From the NCBI RefSeq assembly GCF_000826545.1, contig NZ_CDME01000011.1, positions 1,874,657 to 1,938,656 of the forward strand: DNA of 64,000 nt. Direction: 5' to 3'. The position numbers and the translations under genes are program-made. Under the pieces are notes generated by a model that saw nothing but the letters and a program-made list of their open reading frames with translations, made no database searches and was not told the DNA's origin. Shown here piece after piece: positions 50,917 through 59,550 of this stretch (position 1 is the first letter of the stretch; each line of letters opens with the position of its first letter). The stretch comes from Kibdelosporangium sp. MJ126-NF4. Its GTDB lineage: Bacteria > Actinomycetota > Actinomycetes > Mycobacteriales > Pseudonocardiaceae.

Positions 50917-51663
50917 TCACTGTACTCGCAATGACGACAGCAATTCACGCGCGACGACCACCAGTTTGGTGTTCGTGTGCTGTGACTGGTCGACCAGCCG
51001 GGCGAACGCGTCGTCGGAGCTGACGCCGTGCACAGCCATCAGGACCCCTTTGGCCTGCTCGATCTCGGCACGGGACGCCATCGCTGTGCGCATGTTCTCG
51101 GCCAGGTCACGCATCTTGGCGTAGCGCTGGGCATTGCTGATGGTGAGCGCCGCGGTCGTGGTGACGAGCTTGAGCAGCGCCTCGTCCAACCGGTCGAACG
51201 CGTCCTGGCGGAAGCCGTAGACGTTCAGTGCGCCGATCAGGCCGGTGCCTTTCGGCCCGGGCAGCGACAGCGGCGTGGACAGGTACGCGAGGACACCGAA
51301 CCGGACGGCGTCCGCGGCGAACCGCGGCCACCGTTCGAACGCCTCAGCTCCGGCCACCAACACGGGTTCCCGTACCCGCGCGGCCTCCAGGCAGGGGCCG
51401 TCGCCCGCCGCGTACTGGTTGTCGTCCACAGTGATCGCCCAGTCGTGGGACGACGCCGCGGTGTAGGGCTTCGTACCCGACAGGACAGTCACGCTCACCG
51501 CATCCGCCCCACCGACCACCTTCAACGCGGCCTCCACGAGCCGCTGCAGTGCCACGTCCAGTGGTTCCTCGGCCGTCAGCGCGGCCCACAGCAGCTCCAG
51601 GTCCTCCAACGCGTCGGTGGCCTCGTCGACTCTGCTGGCCTCAGGCAGTTCTCTCCCGCTCAC
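50917..51663 (-). CDS. GAF and ANTAR domain RNA-binding antiterminator
   Basis: Regulator of 248 residues. An N-terminal GAF sensor (LQRLVEAALKVVGGADAVSV, GDGPCLEAARVREPVLV, GLIGALNVYG) is followed by an ANTAR domain: RAEIEQAKGVLMAVHGVSSD, then AFARLVDQSQHTNTKLVVVA. ANTAR proteins bind paired stem-loops in nascent RNA to prevent termination. It starts 7 bases after the DUF2306 gene and is probably co-transcribed with it. Its RNA target is not apparent here. Confidence 0.92.
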   Translation of the reverse strand: MSGRELPEASRVDEATDALEDLELLWAALTAEEPLDVALQRLVEAALKVVGGADAVSVTVLSGTKPYTAASSHDWAITVDDNQYAAGDGPCLEAARVREPVLVAGAEAFERWPRFAADAVRFGVLAYLSTPLSLPGPKGTGLIGALNVYGFRQDAFDRLDEALLKLVTTTAALTISNAQRYAKMRDLAENMRTAMASRAEIEQAKGVLMAVHGVSSDDAFARLVDQSQHTNTKLVVVARELLSSLRVQ

Positions 51664-51670
51664 GGCACAT

Positions 51671-52387
51671 TTATACCCGCGCCTTGGCCCTGCGTCGTGC
51701 CACCTCGTCGCGCTGCAGCCACCACTCGGCGATCAGCAGCGGAATCACCCAGCCCAGCCAGGTCGTCGCCCCGGCGAGCGTGTACGAGAACAGCTTCTCG
51801 TCACCGCGGAACGTCGTGTCGAACTGCGGCGCCAGCCACAGCGCGAACACCACCGCCCACAGGCGGTTGGTGATGATCGACATGGTCAGCGCGAAGCTGC
51901 GGATCATCCACTTGCGGTGGTCGACGAACAACCGCCGCCGCGCTGCGCGGTAACCGTTGTACGTGAAGATCAGCCACAGGGGCGCCATCACCACACCGCT
52001 GGCCATGGCGGCCGGGCCGAATGGCGTGATGGCCCCGATCACGAGCGCGGTCAGCCCGGCGGGCAGCACGCCACCGAACACGTAGACCCGGCCCGCCAGC
52101 CGGTGGATGTGCCGGTAGCGGGCGCGAAACCACGGCCACACCTGCAGCACACACGTCAGCATGGCGATCGACGCGAAGCTCACGTGCGCCACCAGCAGCG
52201 GATAGTGCCAGGTGAACTCCGGCTGCTGGACAAGGGACTGGCCGCGGTCGAAGGTCAGGTACCTCGGCAGTGAGAACGCGATGAACACCACCGCGATGAA
52301 GCCCAGCGGCACGATCCACGGTTTTCGCCACCACCCGCGGCTGGGTGCGGGGCTGGGGCTGATGGTCTCGTCGAGCACGTTTGTCAT
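51671..52387 (-). CDS. DUF2306 membrane protein
   Basis: Polytopic membrane protein of 238 residues with about six spans: WIVPLGFIAVVFIAFSLPRY, YPLLVAHVSFASIAMLTCVL, AGRVYVFGGVLPAGLTALV and others. Conserved His and Arg sit in RYRHIHRLAGRVYV and FVDHRKWMIRSFAL, the hallmark of the DUF2306/cytochrome-b561-like group. No function is established. It lies between the SARP-type regulator (37 bases upstream) and the GAF-ANTAR gene. Confidence 0.85.
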   Translation of the reverse strand: MTNVLDETISPSPAPSRGWWRKPWIVPLGFIAVVFIAFSLPRYLTFDRGQSLVQQPEFTWHYPLLVAHVSFASIAMLTCVLQVWPWFRARYRHIHRLAGRVYVFGGVLPAGLTALVIGAITPFGPAAMASGVVMAPLWLIFTYNGYRAARRRLFVDHRKWMIRSFALTMSIITNRLWAVVFALWLAPQFDTTFRGDEKLFSYTLAGATTWLGWVIPLLIAEWWLQRDEVARRRAKARV

Positions 52388-52424
52388 GGCATTTCCTCCC
52401 GGCCATGACCGTGCCCGTGCCCAC

Positions 52425-55400
52425 TTACCGTCCGCCCACCAAACGCTGACGGTCCCGCTGACGCCGTGCCCCGATCATGTCGAGCGCCTCGGCCTGCGAC
52501 ATCCGCGCGCCGCGGCCGAACGCGTCATCGAACGACTCACCGCCGATCGCCGCGCGGACATCGGCGATCAGCGCGGCGATCTCCGGGTCACCGGCGAACG
52601 GCATGCCCTTGATCGCGGCACCCGCGCCGAGCAGCAGCGCGGCCAGCCAGCCGTCCCCGTCACGCGACGCCATCCCGGCGAGCCCGGCGGCGGCCCTGGC
52701 CACGACCGGCAGCGACCGGCTGGCGATGGCGGCCCTGATGGCCTCGTCGTACCGCTGACGGGCGGCGTCGATGTCGCCTTCCAGCTCGGTCAGCCTGGCG
52801 AGCGCGATCAGCACCCGCGCGCGGTACTCGTGCAGGCCGAACGGGCCGGTGGTGCATTTGCTCAGCGCGAGTTCCTGCAGGCGGCGCGCGGCGGCGAGAT
52901 CGCCGTCGAACCTGGCGATCTCGCCGAGCCCGCAGTACGCCAACGCCAGGTTCTCGACCGTGCCGTTGCGTCGGGCGAGCGTCAGCGCCTGCTCGTAGTC
53001 GGCTCGTGCCAGGTCCAGTTCGCCGCCGCGGGCCAGGTTTTCCGCGCGACTGCACAACAACGACACCGTGTCGTCGATCGACCCGAGTTGCCCGACCAGG
53101 TCCATGGCCTCGGTGATCGCGGCCACGAACGTCTGCCGGTCACCCCGGTTGTCGGCGATGGTGGCGAGGGCGTCCAGCGCCAGCACCATGCCGAACCGGT
53201 CACCGGTCTGCCGGAAGTCGGCCAGTGCCCGCCGCATCTTCGCTTCGCCCTCGTCGATCTCGCCGTCGAAGAAGTTCAGCATCGCGGTGCCGAGCGTGGT
53301 GAACGCCTCGGCCCAGAGGTCGTCGTCCAGCAGCGGCCGCACCGGCTCGCCCTTCGGCGGCCCGGTCGCGGCCGCCCACAGGAAGGCGCTGTGCGGCCTG
53401 CGGATCGCGCCACGCGGCGTCGTCATGAACTCCTCAGCGTGCTTGAGGTGGTCCTGCCATTGCGCCGCGTCCAACCGGCCCCACGCCGCCTGCAGCACGC
53501 ACAGCACGTACTCCTCGTCGAGGTCCGAGGGCGGATGCGTGCCGATCCGGGCGAGCAGGTCTGTGGCCAGCGGCGCGACGTGGCTGCGCAGTCCACGCAG
53601 GTACCAGTACAGCGAGAAGGCACCGATCATGCGCAACGCCAACGTGGTGTCGTTGGCCACGGCCCACCGCAGGGCGGCGTGGACGTTGCCGCGGTCGGCG
53701 TCCAGCCGGTCGAGCCACTCCAACTGCTCGCCGCCGCGCAGGTGCGGGCTCGCCTGCTCGGCCAGCGCGTGGAAGTACCGGGCGTGCGCCGCGTCTAGGT
53801 CGTGTCTCGAAGTCCCCGTTCGATGAGAGTCTGCCCCGGCCGGAGGCCGGAGTCGGGCCTCAGTGGGGCGGTTCCTGGCGCCGCCGCGGGGACGGCGCGA
53901 ATACTGGTTGTCTTTGGCTGTTCCCGCGGTGGCGTCAGGGACCGCATCCGGCCCGGCTATCGCGGACGGGGGCTTTGAGGCACGGCCTGGCGGCTCGGTG
54001 AGGTGCTCGGCGCAGAACGCGCGGATGGTGTCCAGCATCCGGTAGCGGCCGCCGGTGTTCTCCACCAACGACTTGTCCACCAGACCGGCCACCAGGTCCG
54101 CGGTGTCCGGGACGGCACAGACCTGTTCGGCGGCCGCCAGGGTCGCGCCGCCGGTGAACACCGTGAGCCTGGCGGCCAGCAGCCGCTCGGCCGGGGCCAA
54201 CAGGTCCCAGCTCCACTCCACCGCGGCGCGGAGCGTGCGGTGCCTCGGGGCCGCGGTGCGCTCACCGCGTGACAGCAGGGCGAACCGGTCGTCGAGGCGG
54301 GCCGCGATCTCGGTGATCTCCAACGCCCGCAGCCGGGCCGCGGCCAGTTCGATCGCCAGCGGGATGCCGTCCAGTGCGGCGCAGATCCGCCGGACCGCGT
54401 CGGAGTTCCGTTCGGTGACCCGGAAGCCGGGGGAGACGGCCGCCGCGCGGTCGGCGAACAGCTGCATGGCCGCGGCGTCGGGCAGCGACGGCAACGGGCA
54501 CAGGTGCTCGCCGGTGATGGCGAGCGCTTCCCTGCTGGTGGCCAGGATGCGCACGCCGGGGCAGGCGGCGAGCAGCCGGTGGGCGAGTGTGGCGGCGTCG
54601 GCGATCAGGTGCTCACAGTTGTCCATCACCAGCAGGACGCTGCGGTCGGCGAGCGCGGCGATCACCCGGTTCACCGGGTCATGGCCCGCGGCCCTCAGCA
54701 GGCCCGCGTCCCGGACACCCAGCGCGGCCAGCACCGTCTGCGGGATGTCCGCGCCGTGCGTCAGCGCCGCCAGGTCGAGGAAACACGTCTCGACGGCCTG
54801 CTGAGCTGGCAGGACCCGACTGGCTTCGACGGCCAGCCGGGTCTTGCCCGCGCCGCCGGGGCCGGTGATCGTGACCAGCCTGGTGGCGCGGAGCAGCTCG
54901 GCGATCCGCTCCAGTTCCGGTGCGCGGCCGACGAAACTGGTCAGCTGGGCGGGGATATTCGAGCTAGTCCGCGGTTCGCCTCCCCGGTGCCCACCTCTCA
55001 GCACAGTCATGTGGATGTCGGCCAGTTCGGCGGACGGGTCCGCGCCGAGCTCGTCGGCCAGTGTGCGCCGGGCGTTGTCGAACTCGGCGAGCGCCTCGGC
55101 TGGTCGGCCCGCTGCCCGCAACGCCAGCATGAGCTGGCCGCGTGGGCGTTCGCGCAGCGGGTGCTCGCCGATGTGGGCCCGCAGTTCCGGGATCACCGCG
55201 GTGTGCCTGCCCAGCGCGAGCTGGGCGTCGAAGAGGTCCTCGGTCGCCGCGTGCCTCAGCTCGTCCAACCGGGCTGAGGCCGCGTCACCCACCGCGGCCG
55301 CCGGGCCTCGCCACAGGGCCAGCGCCTGGCCGAGCGCGCTCGCGGCGGCAGCCGGGTCACCCTCGGCCAACGCCCGTGCGCCCGCACTGGCCAGCCGCTC

Positions 55401-55700
55401 GAAACGGTGCACGTCAACGGAATCCGGGTCGACCGCGATCCGGTACCCGGCGGGGTGGAGCTCGACCAGCCCGTCCGGCAACGTCCTGCGCAACCGGGAG
55501 ACCTGGGACTGCAACGCGGCCGTCGCGCCACTCGGCGGCTGGTCGCCGTACAGGCCGTCCAGCAACCGCTCGACGGGCACCACCCGCCCGGCGTCAAGCA
55601 GCAGCAGCGCCAGCAGCGCACGCTGCCTCGGCCCGCCGACCGCCAGGGATTCCCCTTGTGCCGAAAGGATCTCGACACCGCCCAAGATGCCGAACCGCAC
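52425..55700 (-). CDS. AfsR/SARP-type regulator (BTAD-NB-ARC-TPR) carrying an in-frame palindromic element
   Basis: Large STAND regulator of 1091 residues. An N-terminal OmpR-like DNA-binding domain (residues 1-95, with GGPRQRALLALLLLDAGRVV) precedes a BTAD domain (about 96-240), an NB-ARC ATPase with P-loop TGPGGAGKT (280-287) and LVMDNCEHL, and a C-terminal TPR region. Residues about 571-634 come from a 192-bp insertion. Without it the text reads FCAEHLTEPP joined to DAAHARYFHALAEQ, the normal linker before the TPRs. The GTG shares its G with the HxlR stop (TAGTG), so the two are coupled. Confidence 0.9.
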   Translation of the reverse strand: MRFGILGGVEILSAQGESLAVGGPRQRALLALLLLDAGRVVPVERLLDGLYGDQPPSGATAALQSQVSRLRRTLPDGLVELHPAGYRIAVDPDSVDVHRFERLASAGARALAEGDPAAAASALGQALALWRGPAAAVGDAASARLDELRHAATEDLFDAQLALGRHTAVIPELRAHIGEHPLRERPRGQLMLALRAAGRPAEALAEFDNARRTLADELGADPSAELADIHMTVLRGGHRGGEPRTSSNIPAQLTSFVGRAPELERIAELLRATRLVTITGPGGAGKTRLAVEASRVLPAQQAVETCFLDLAALTHGADIPQTVLAALGVRDAGLLRAAGHDPVNRVIAALADRSVLLVMDNCEHLIADAATLAHRLLAACPGVRILATSREALAITGEHLCPLPSLPDAAAMQLFADRAAAVSPGFRVTERNSDAVRRICAALDGIPLAIELAAARLRALEITEIAARLDDRFALLSRGERTAAPRHRTLRAAVEWSWDLLAPAERLLAARLTVFTGGATLAAAEQVCAVPDTADLVAGLVDKSLVENTGGRYRMLDTIRAFCAEHLTEPPGRASKPPSAIAGPDAVPDATAGTAKDNQYSRRPRGGARNRPTEARLRPPAGADSHRTGTSRHDLDAAHARYFHALAEQASPHLRGGEQLEWLDRLDADRGNVHAALRWAVANDTTLALRMIGAFSLYWYLRGLRSHVAPLATDLLARIGTHPPSDLDEEYVLCVLQAAWGRLDAAQWQDHLKHAEEFMTTPRGAIRRPHSAFLWAAATGPPKGEPVRPLLDDDLWAEAFTTLGTAMLNFFDGEIDEGEAKMRRALADFRQTGDRFGMVLALDALATIADNRGDRQTFVAAITEAMDLVGQLGSIDDTVSLLCSRAENLARGGELDLARADYEQALTLARRNGTVENLALAYCGLGEIARFDGDLAAARRLQELALSKCTTGPFGLHEYRARVLIALARLTELEGDIDAARQRYDEAIRAAIASRSLPVVARAAAGLAGMASRDGDGWLAALLLGAGAAIKGMPFAGDPEIAALIADVRAAIGGESFDDAFGRGARMSQAEALDMIGARRQRDRQRLVGGR
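53795..53990. mobile_element. MITE-like palindromic element, copy B, inside a SARP-type gene
   Basis: A 188-bp element at 53799-53986, flanked by CTAG (53795) and CTGG (53987). It has the same ends as copy A and a 27-bp longer left arm containing GCCGGAGGCC. The central 20 bases are identical to copy A. Element plus one duplicate is 192 bp, exactly 64 codons, and the host frame remains open throughout. Confidence 0.85.
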
Positions 55701-56041
55701 TAGTCGCCCCGATCCAGCGCCTCGATGGTGGTCATGTGCCGCTCACCCCACGCGCCGAGCGGCGTCATGGCCGCGATCAGCGAGTCGCCGAGTTCGGTCA
55801 GCGTGTACTCGACCTTGGGCGGAACCTGGTGGTACAGCTCGCGATGGACGAGCTCGCACACCTGCAGTTCCTTCAGCTGCAGGATGAGCACGCGCTCGGA
55901 GATACCGGCGACCCGGCGGCGCAGCTCACCGAACCGCAGCGGACCGTCGGTCAGCTCCCACAGGATCAGCGCCTTCCACTTGCCGCCCATGACGTCCAGC
56001 GCGGCATCGAGACCGCACGTGTACGCACGCCTCTTCAGCAC
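55700..56041 (-). CDS. HxlR-family winged-helix regulator
   Basis: DNA-binding protein of 113 residues with the MarR-like HxlR domain: CGLDAALDVMGGKWKALILW (with the conserved Cys near the N-terminus), ELTDGPLRFGELRRRVAGIS, and YHQVPPKVEYTLTELGDSL. I chose GTG 56041 after a G-rich ribosome site. It is divergent from the imine-reductase-like gene, its probable target, across an AT-rich 80-bp region with repeats. Its TAG overlaps the SARP-type regulator's GTG by one base. Confidence 0.88.
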   Translation of the reverse strand: MLKRRAYTCGLDAALDVMGGKWKALILWELTDGPLRFGELRRRVAGISERVLILQLKELQVCELVHRELYHQVPPKVEYTLTELGDSLIAAMTPLGAWGERHMTTIEALDRGD

Positions 56042-56050
56042 CTGCCCCCC

Positions 56051-56087
56051 TACAAAAATGTCAGTACCCGACAAAATTGTAGGTACT
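56051..56087. promoter_or_regulatory. HxlR operator candidate in the divergent promoter
   Basis: Two 18-base direct repeats offset by 19 bp (56051-56068 and 56070-56087, 13 of 18 identical, core ACAAAA-TGT), with the inverted pair GTACC (56064-56068) and GGTAC (56082-56086) superimposed. The AT-rich patch is unusual here and lies between HxlR and the gene it faces. Redox- or ligand-controlled HxlR binding is inferred. Confidence 0.55.
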
Positions 56088-56121
56088 TGAACGAATGTCT
56101 GTAAAGCCAGAGGGTTGACGC

Positions 56122-56991
56122 ATGGATCAACGGACACCGGTGACTGTGATCGGCCTCGGCGCAATGGGCAGGGCATTGGCTGAGGCCTACATCAAGGCAG
56201 GGCACCCGACAAAGGTGTGGAATCGCACGCCTGGCAGAGCTCCCCAGCTTCGTGACCACGAAGCCGACGACGTTTCCTCGGCTGTGTCCGCGAGCCCGCT
56301 GGTCATCGTGTGCGTGACCACGTACGAGGACGCGCGGTCGGCGCTCGAACCCGCCGACCTGTCCGGCCGCACGCTGGTCACGCTGAACTCGGGCGAACCG
56401 GCCGGTGCGCGTGCAATGGCGTCGTGGGCCGCCGCGCGTGGAGCGGATTTCCTTGACGGCGCGGTGAAGAATGTTCCCGCCGCGGTGGGGCATCCGGAAA
56501 CATTGCTCTACTACTGCGGTTCCCGAGCTGTTTACGAGCGGTATTCCCCAGTTCTGCGCGTCCTCGGCGGTGACACGGTCTACCTGGGGGAGGAGCCGGA
56601 CCTCGCCGCGTTGTACGAGTACGCGGTCGGCGGCACCCTGTTGCCCGCGTTGCTCGGTTTCTTCCAGGGCGCGGCTGTGGTCACCGCGCGGGGGCTGCCC
56701 GCGTCGAGCATGGTGCGGTTCACGGTGAAGTGGCTGGAGATGATCGCGTCGGTACTGCCGGGCCTCGCCGAGGAGATCGACTCGAAGCACTACGGCGACC
56801 CGGCGTCCGCGATCGGCCTGTTCGAGGCGGGAATCGCACACGACGCGGCCGTGGCAGCCGAGTTCGGGCTGGACAACTCGTGGCAGGAAGGGATGCACGA
56901 GGTCGTCCGCCGCGCTGTGGCCGCCGGGCACAAGGACGACAGCATCACGGCGTTGATCGAGGTACTCCGTCGGCCGCAGCTGTCGAAATGA
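56122..56991 (+). CDS. NAD(P)-binding oxidoreductase, imine reductase-like
   Basis: Dimeric-type reductase of 289 residues in the beta-hydroxyacid dehydrogenase/imine reductase family. The Rossmann motif GLGAMGRALAEAYIKAGH and cofactor residues WNRTPGRA (an NADPH-type NRT) are typical of imine reductases. GAVKNVPAAVG with ETLLYYCG replaces the usual catalytic Lys region of hydroxyacid dehydrogenases. The C-terminal helical half (LYEYAVGGTLLPALLGFFQG) is intact. It is divergent from the HxlR gene, which probably controls it. Confidence 0.87.
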   Translation: MDQRTPVTVIGLGAMGRALAEAYIKAGHPTKVWNRTPGRAPQLRDHEADDVSSAVSASPLVIVCVTTYEDARSALEPADLSGRTLVTLNSGEPAGARAMASWAAARGADFLDGAVKNVPAAVGHPETLLYYCGSRAVYERYSPVLRVLGGDTVYLGEEPDLAALYEYAVGGTLLPALLGFFQGAAVVTARGLPASSMVRFTVKWLEMIASVLPGLAEEIDSKHYGDPASAIGLFEAGIAHDAAVAAEFGLDNSWQEGMHEVVRRAVAAGHKDDSITALIEVLRRPQLSK

Positions 56992-57047
56992 GTGGTGGTC
57001 GTTCGTACAGGAGGTGACAGCGAGGTACGAGACGACGAGGTGGCGTG

Positions 57048-57887
57048 ATGTCCCAACCCGAGGTTCTGCTGCGTGGCCTGCGGATTCCGGAGTCCCCGCG
57101 GTGGCACGACGGCAGACTGTGGTTCTGTAACTGGATCGACCAGCAGATCGTGGCGGTCGACGCGGACGGCACGCCGGAGGTCATGCCATCGCCGGTCCAG
57201 CGGGCGATGGGCTGGTCCATCGACTGGCTGCCCGACGGCAGGCTGCTGACCACCGGCGACAAGCTGCGGCGACACGAGCCGGACGGGTCGGTGGCCGTGC
57301 ACGCCGACCAGTCCGCGAACGAGATCGTCGTGGACGGCCGGGGCAACGCGTACATCAACGGCGCGGACTTCGACTTCGCCGGTGGTGAGGCGCCCAAACC
57401 CGGCTACATCAAGCTCGTCACGCCGGACGGCGGGCTCCGCCAGGTCGCCGACGACATCCAGTTCCCGAACGGCATGGTCATCACGCCCGACGGGCGAACA
57501 CTTGTCATCGCCGAGTCGTTCGCCGGGCGGCTCACCGCGTTCGACATCGACCCGGACGGCGGGCTGTCCCGCCGTCGGGTCTTCGCCGACGGCCTGGGGC
57601 CCGACGGCATCTGCCTGGACGCCGACGGCGCGATCTGGACGTCGACCGGCGACTCCGCGGTCGTGCGGGTCGCCGAGGGCGGGCAGATCCTGCAGAGCGT
57701 GGAACTCGCCGAGAACCAGGCCCCGTTCGCGCTGGCGCTCGGCGGCCCCGACCTGCGGACCCTGTACATCATGACCGCCGAATGGCGGATGGCCGACAGC
57801 ATCGCCGACAACCTGGACCGGCTGACCAACGGGCCGTGCACCGGTGAGGTCCTCACCCTCCCGGTCACGGTGCCTGCCCCGAAATAG
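57048..57887 (+). CDS. SMP-30/gluconolactonase-like protein
   Basis: Cytoplasmic six-bladed propeller enzyme of 279 residues. PEVLLRGLRIPESPRWHDGR carries the metal-binding Glu of the SMP-30 family; DDIQFPNGMVITPDGRTLV the Asn; and GPDGICLDADGAIWTS the Asp. These match Ca/Zn-dependent lactonases acting on sugar lactones. An in-frame GTG precedes the ATG directly. It is 56 bases after the imine-reductase-like gene and may be in the same unit. Confidence 0.88.
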   Translation: MSQPEVLLRGLRIPESPRWHDGRLWFCNWIDQQIVAVDADGTPEVMPSPVQRAMGWSIDWLPDGRLLTTGDKLRRHEPDGSVAVHADQSANEIVVDGRGNAYINGADFDFAGGEAPKPGYIKLVTPDGGLRQVADDIQFPNGMVITPDGRTLVIAESFAGRLTAFDIDPDGGLSRRRVFADGLGPDGICLDADGAIWTSTGDSAVVRVAEGGQILQSVELAENQAPFALALGGPDLRTLYIMTAEWRMADSIADNLDRLTNGPCTGEVLTLPVTVPAPK

Positions 57888-57912
57888 CTCGAACGGGTGT
57901 TCGATCTCGGTG

Positions 57913-57918
57913 TACTGT
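57913..57918 (+). promoter_or_regulatory. Putative -10 box for leaderless AlkB-like transcript
   Basis: TACTGT followed by six bases and the GTG at 57925; no Shine-Dalgarno sequence is seen. Confidence 0.5.
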
Positions 57919-57924
57919 GGACGT

Positions 57925-58539
57925 GTGCAGGGATCACTGTTCGACATGGCGGACACCATCAGCCTCCGCCCGCTGACCGGCCTGCGCAGGACACCGCTCG
58001 CCGAGGGCGCGTGGGTCGATCTCCTGCCAGGCTGGCTCAGCGGGGCGGACGAACTGTTCACCCGGTTGGTGGCGGACGTGCCCTGGTACGGCGAGCAGCG
58101 CCAGATGTACGACCGGGTAGTGGCAGTGCCGAGGTTGCTGTGCTTCTACTCGGAGCGAGACGCGTTACCGCACCCGGTGCTGGACGACGCGCGCACGGCG
58201 TTGACCGAGCACTACCTCCCTGACCTGCGTGAGCCGTTCCGCACAGCCGGGCTGTGCTACTACCGCGACGCGCAGGACAGCGTGGCCTGGCATGGCGACC
58301 GCATCGGGCGCGGCGCCACCGAGGACACGATGGTCGCGATCCTCTCCGTCGGGGCCGCGCGCGGATTGTGGCTGCGGCCCCGTGGCGGCGGTGAGACTGT
58401 GCGTTTTTCGGTGGGACACGGGGATTTGCTGGTGATGGGCGGATCCTGTCAGCGGACGTGGGAACACGCCGTCCCGAAGAGCAGCCGGGCGGTCGGCCCT
58501 CGGATCAGCATCCAGTTCCGCCCGGCCGGGGTCAGGTAG
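57925..58539 (+). CDS. AlkB-like 2-oxoglutarate/Fe(II) dioxygenase
   Basis: Oxidative demethylase-like enzyme of 204 residues. The iron ligands are His123 and Asp125 (WHGDRIG) and His181 (WEHAVPK); 2-oxoglutarate binds at Arg193/Arg199 (GPRISIQFRP). CYYRDAQDSVAWHGD and GDLLVMGGSCQRTWEH are family hallmarks, consistent with repair of alkylated nucleic acid bases. The GTG appears leaderless. A TTA codon lies at 58165-58167. The stop overlaps the convergent universal stress gene by 8 bases. Confidence 0.9.
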   Translation: MQGSLFDMADTISLRPLTGLRRTPLAEGAWVDLLPGWLSGADELFTRLVADVPWYGEQRQMYDRVVAVPRLLCFYSERDALPHPVLDDARTALTEHYLPDLREPFRTAGLCYYRDAQDSVAWHGDRIGRGATEDTMVAILSVGAARGLWLRPRGGGETVRFSVGHGDLLVMGGSCQRTWEHAVPKSSRAVGPRISIQFRPAGVR

Positions 58540-59350
58540 GGCGAACCACCAGGACTGGGCAGGGCGAGAGGTGCAGCGCCGTCCTCGTCACGGGGGAGAG
58601 ACAGCCCGGGTCGCTGCCAGGGCCCATCACCAGCAGGTCGCTTCGGGCGCAGGTCTCCACCGCTTCGTGTGGCCTGCTCCGGACCAGGTGCGTGCTCGGT
58701 GTCAGCGTCGGCGCGATCTTGGCGACCAGTCTCTTGGCCCTGTCCAGGACGTCGTTGTGCGTGCCGGTGTTGTCCGCCGCGACCGTTCGGGGCCCGGGCA
58801 GCGGCCAGGCGTGCACGATGCGCAGCCCGTCGCGGTAGCGGGTCGCGATGTCCGTTGCCCTGCGGACGATGGCCTCGTCGTGGCGGCCGCCGACCGCAGC
58901 GGTCACCCAGCCGTGTTCGGCGCGGACCGCGCGTGGTTCGCCGCGCACCACCACCGTGTCGCAGTGGCTACTGGTCACCACGGGCAGGACGAGGTGCCCG
59001 ATTCCCAGATTGTGGTGACTGTGCCCGTGGTGTCCCAGCACCAGCAGGTCGGTGTCCGCGCTCGCGGTCAGCAGGGTGTGCTCCGGTGTGTCCTCCGACG
59101 TCGTCACCGACGCGTGCAGCCATCGGTACACGTCGAGCCGTTTTGCTATCGCGTGGTCGTCACTGGTCCTGGCCGAGTAGACCTTCAACCCCGCGTTCAC
59201 CAGCCAGGCGTGCCGCAACGCCCACTCCAGGGCGGCATCACCCCATGTCGAGCCGTCCGTGCCGATCGTGACACGGGGCCGGTGCCGTATGGGCGACGAT
59301 TGCTGCGCCGGAACGGCCACCGCGCGCTTCGTGGCCGAGGTAGCTGTCAT
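58532..59350 (-). CDS. Universal stress protein with tandem UspA domains
   Basis: Cytoplasmic protein of 272 residues with two UspA folds: VTIGTDGSTWGDAALEWALR to VVVRGEPRA, and WVTAAVGGRHDEAIVRRATD to CPVLVVRPT. The ATP-binding Gly-rich loops (GHHGHSHHNLGIGHL, MGPGSDPGCLSPVT) only partly match the G-x2-G-x9-G pattern, so nucleotide binding is uncertain. GGGAGG precedes the ATG. Confidence 0.9.
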   Translation of the reverse strand: MTATSATKRAVAVPAQQSSPIRHRPRVTIGTDGSTWGDAALEWALRHAWLVNAGLKVYSARTSDDHAIAKRLDVYRWLHASVTTSEDTPEHTLLTASADTDLLVLGHHGHSHHNLGIGHLVLPVVTSSHCDTVVVRGEPRAVRAEHGWVTAAVGGRHDEAIVRRATDIATRYRDGLRIVHAWPLPGPRTVAADNTGTHNDVLDRAKRLVAKIAPTLTPSTHLVRSRPHEAVETCARSDLLVMGPGSDPGCLSPVTRTALHLSPCPVLVVRPT

Positions 59351-59550
59351 CGAGCCTCCCGAAAATGGCCCCTGAATTGGCCCAGGAAAATCGGGGTCCA
59401 CGGTAGTCCTGTCGGAATGTGAGCGATAGGGCCAGATGCGTGTCGACCATGGCCAGCACCGTCCATCATGGACCGTGCTGGCGCGGTGCCGATCGTTTAC
59501 CGCCCGCACGCAGTGGCAACCCGATGAAGGGGCCATCCCTTGGAGGTGCC

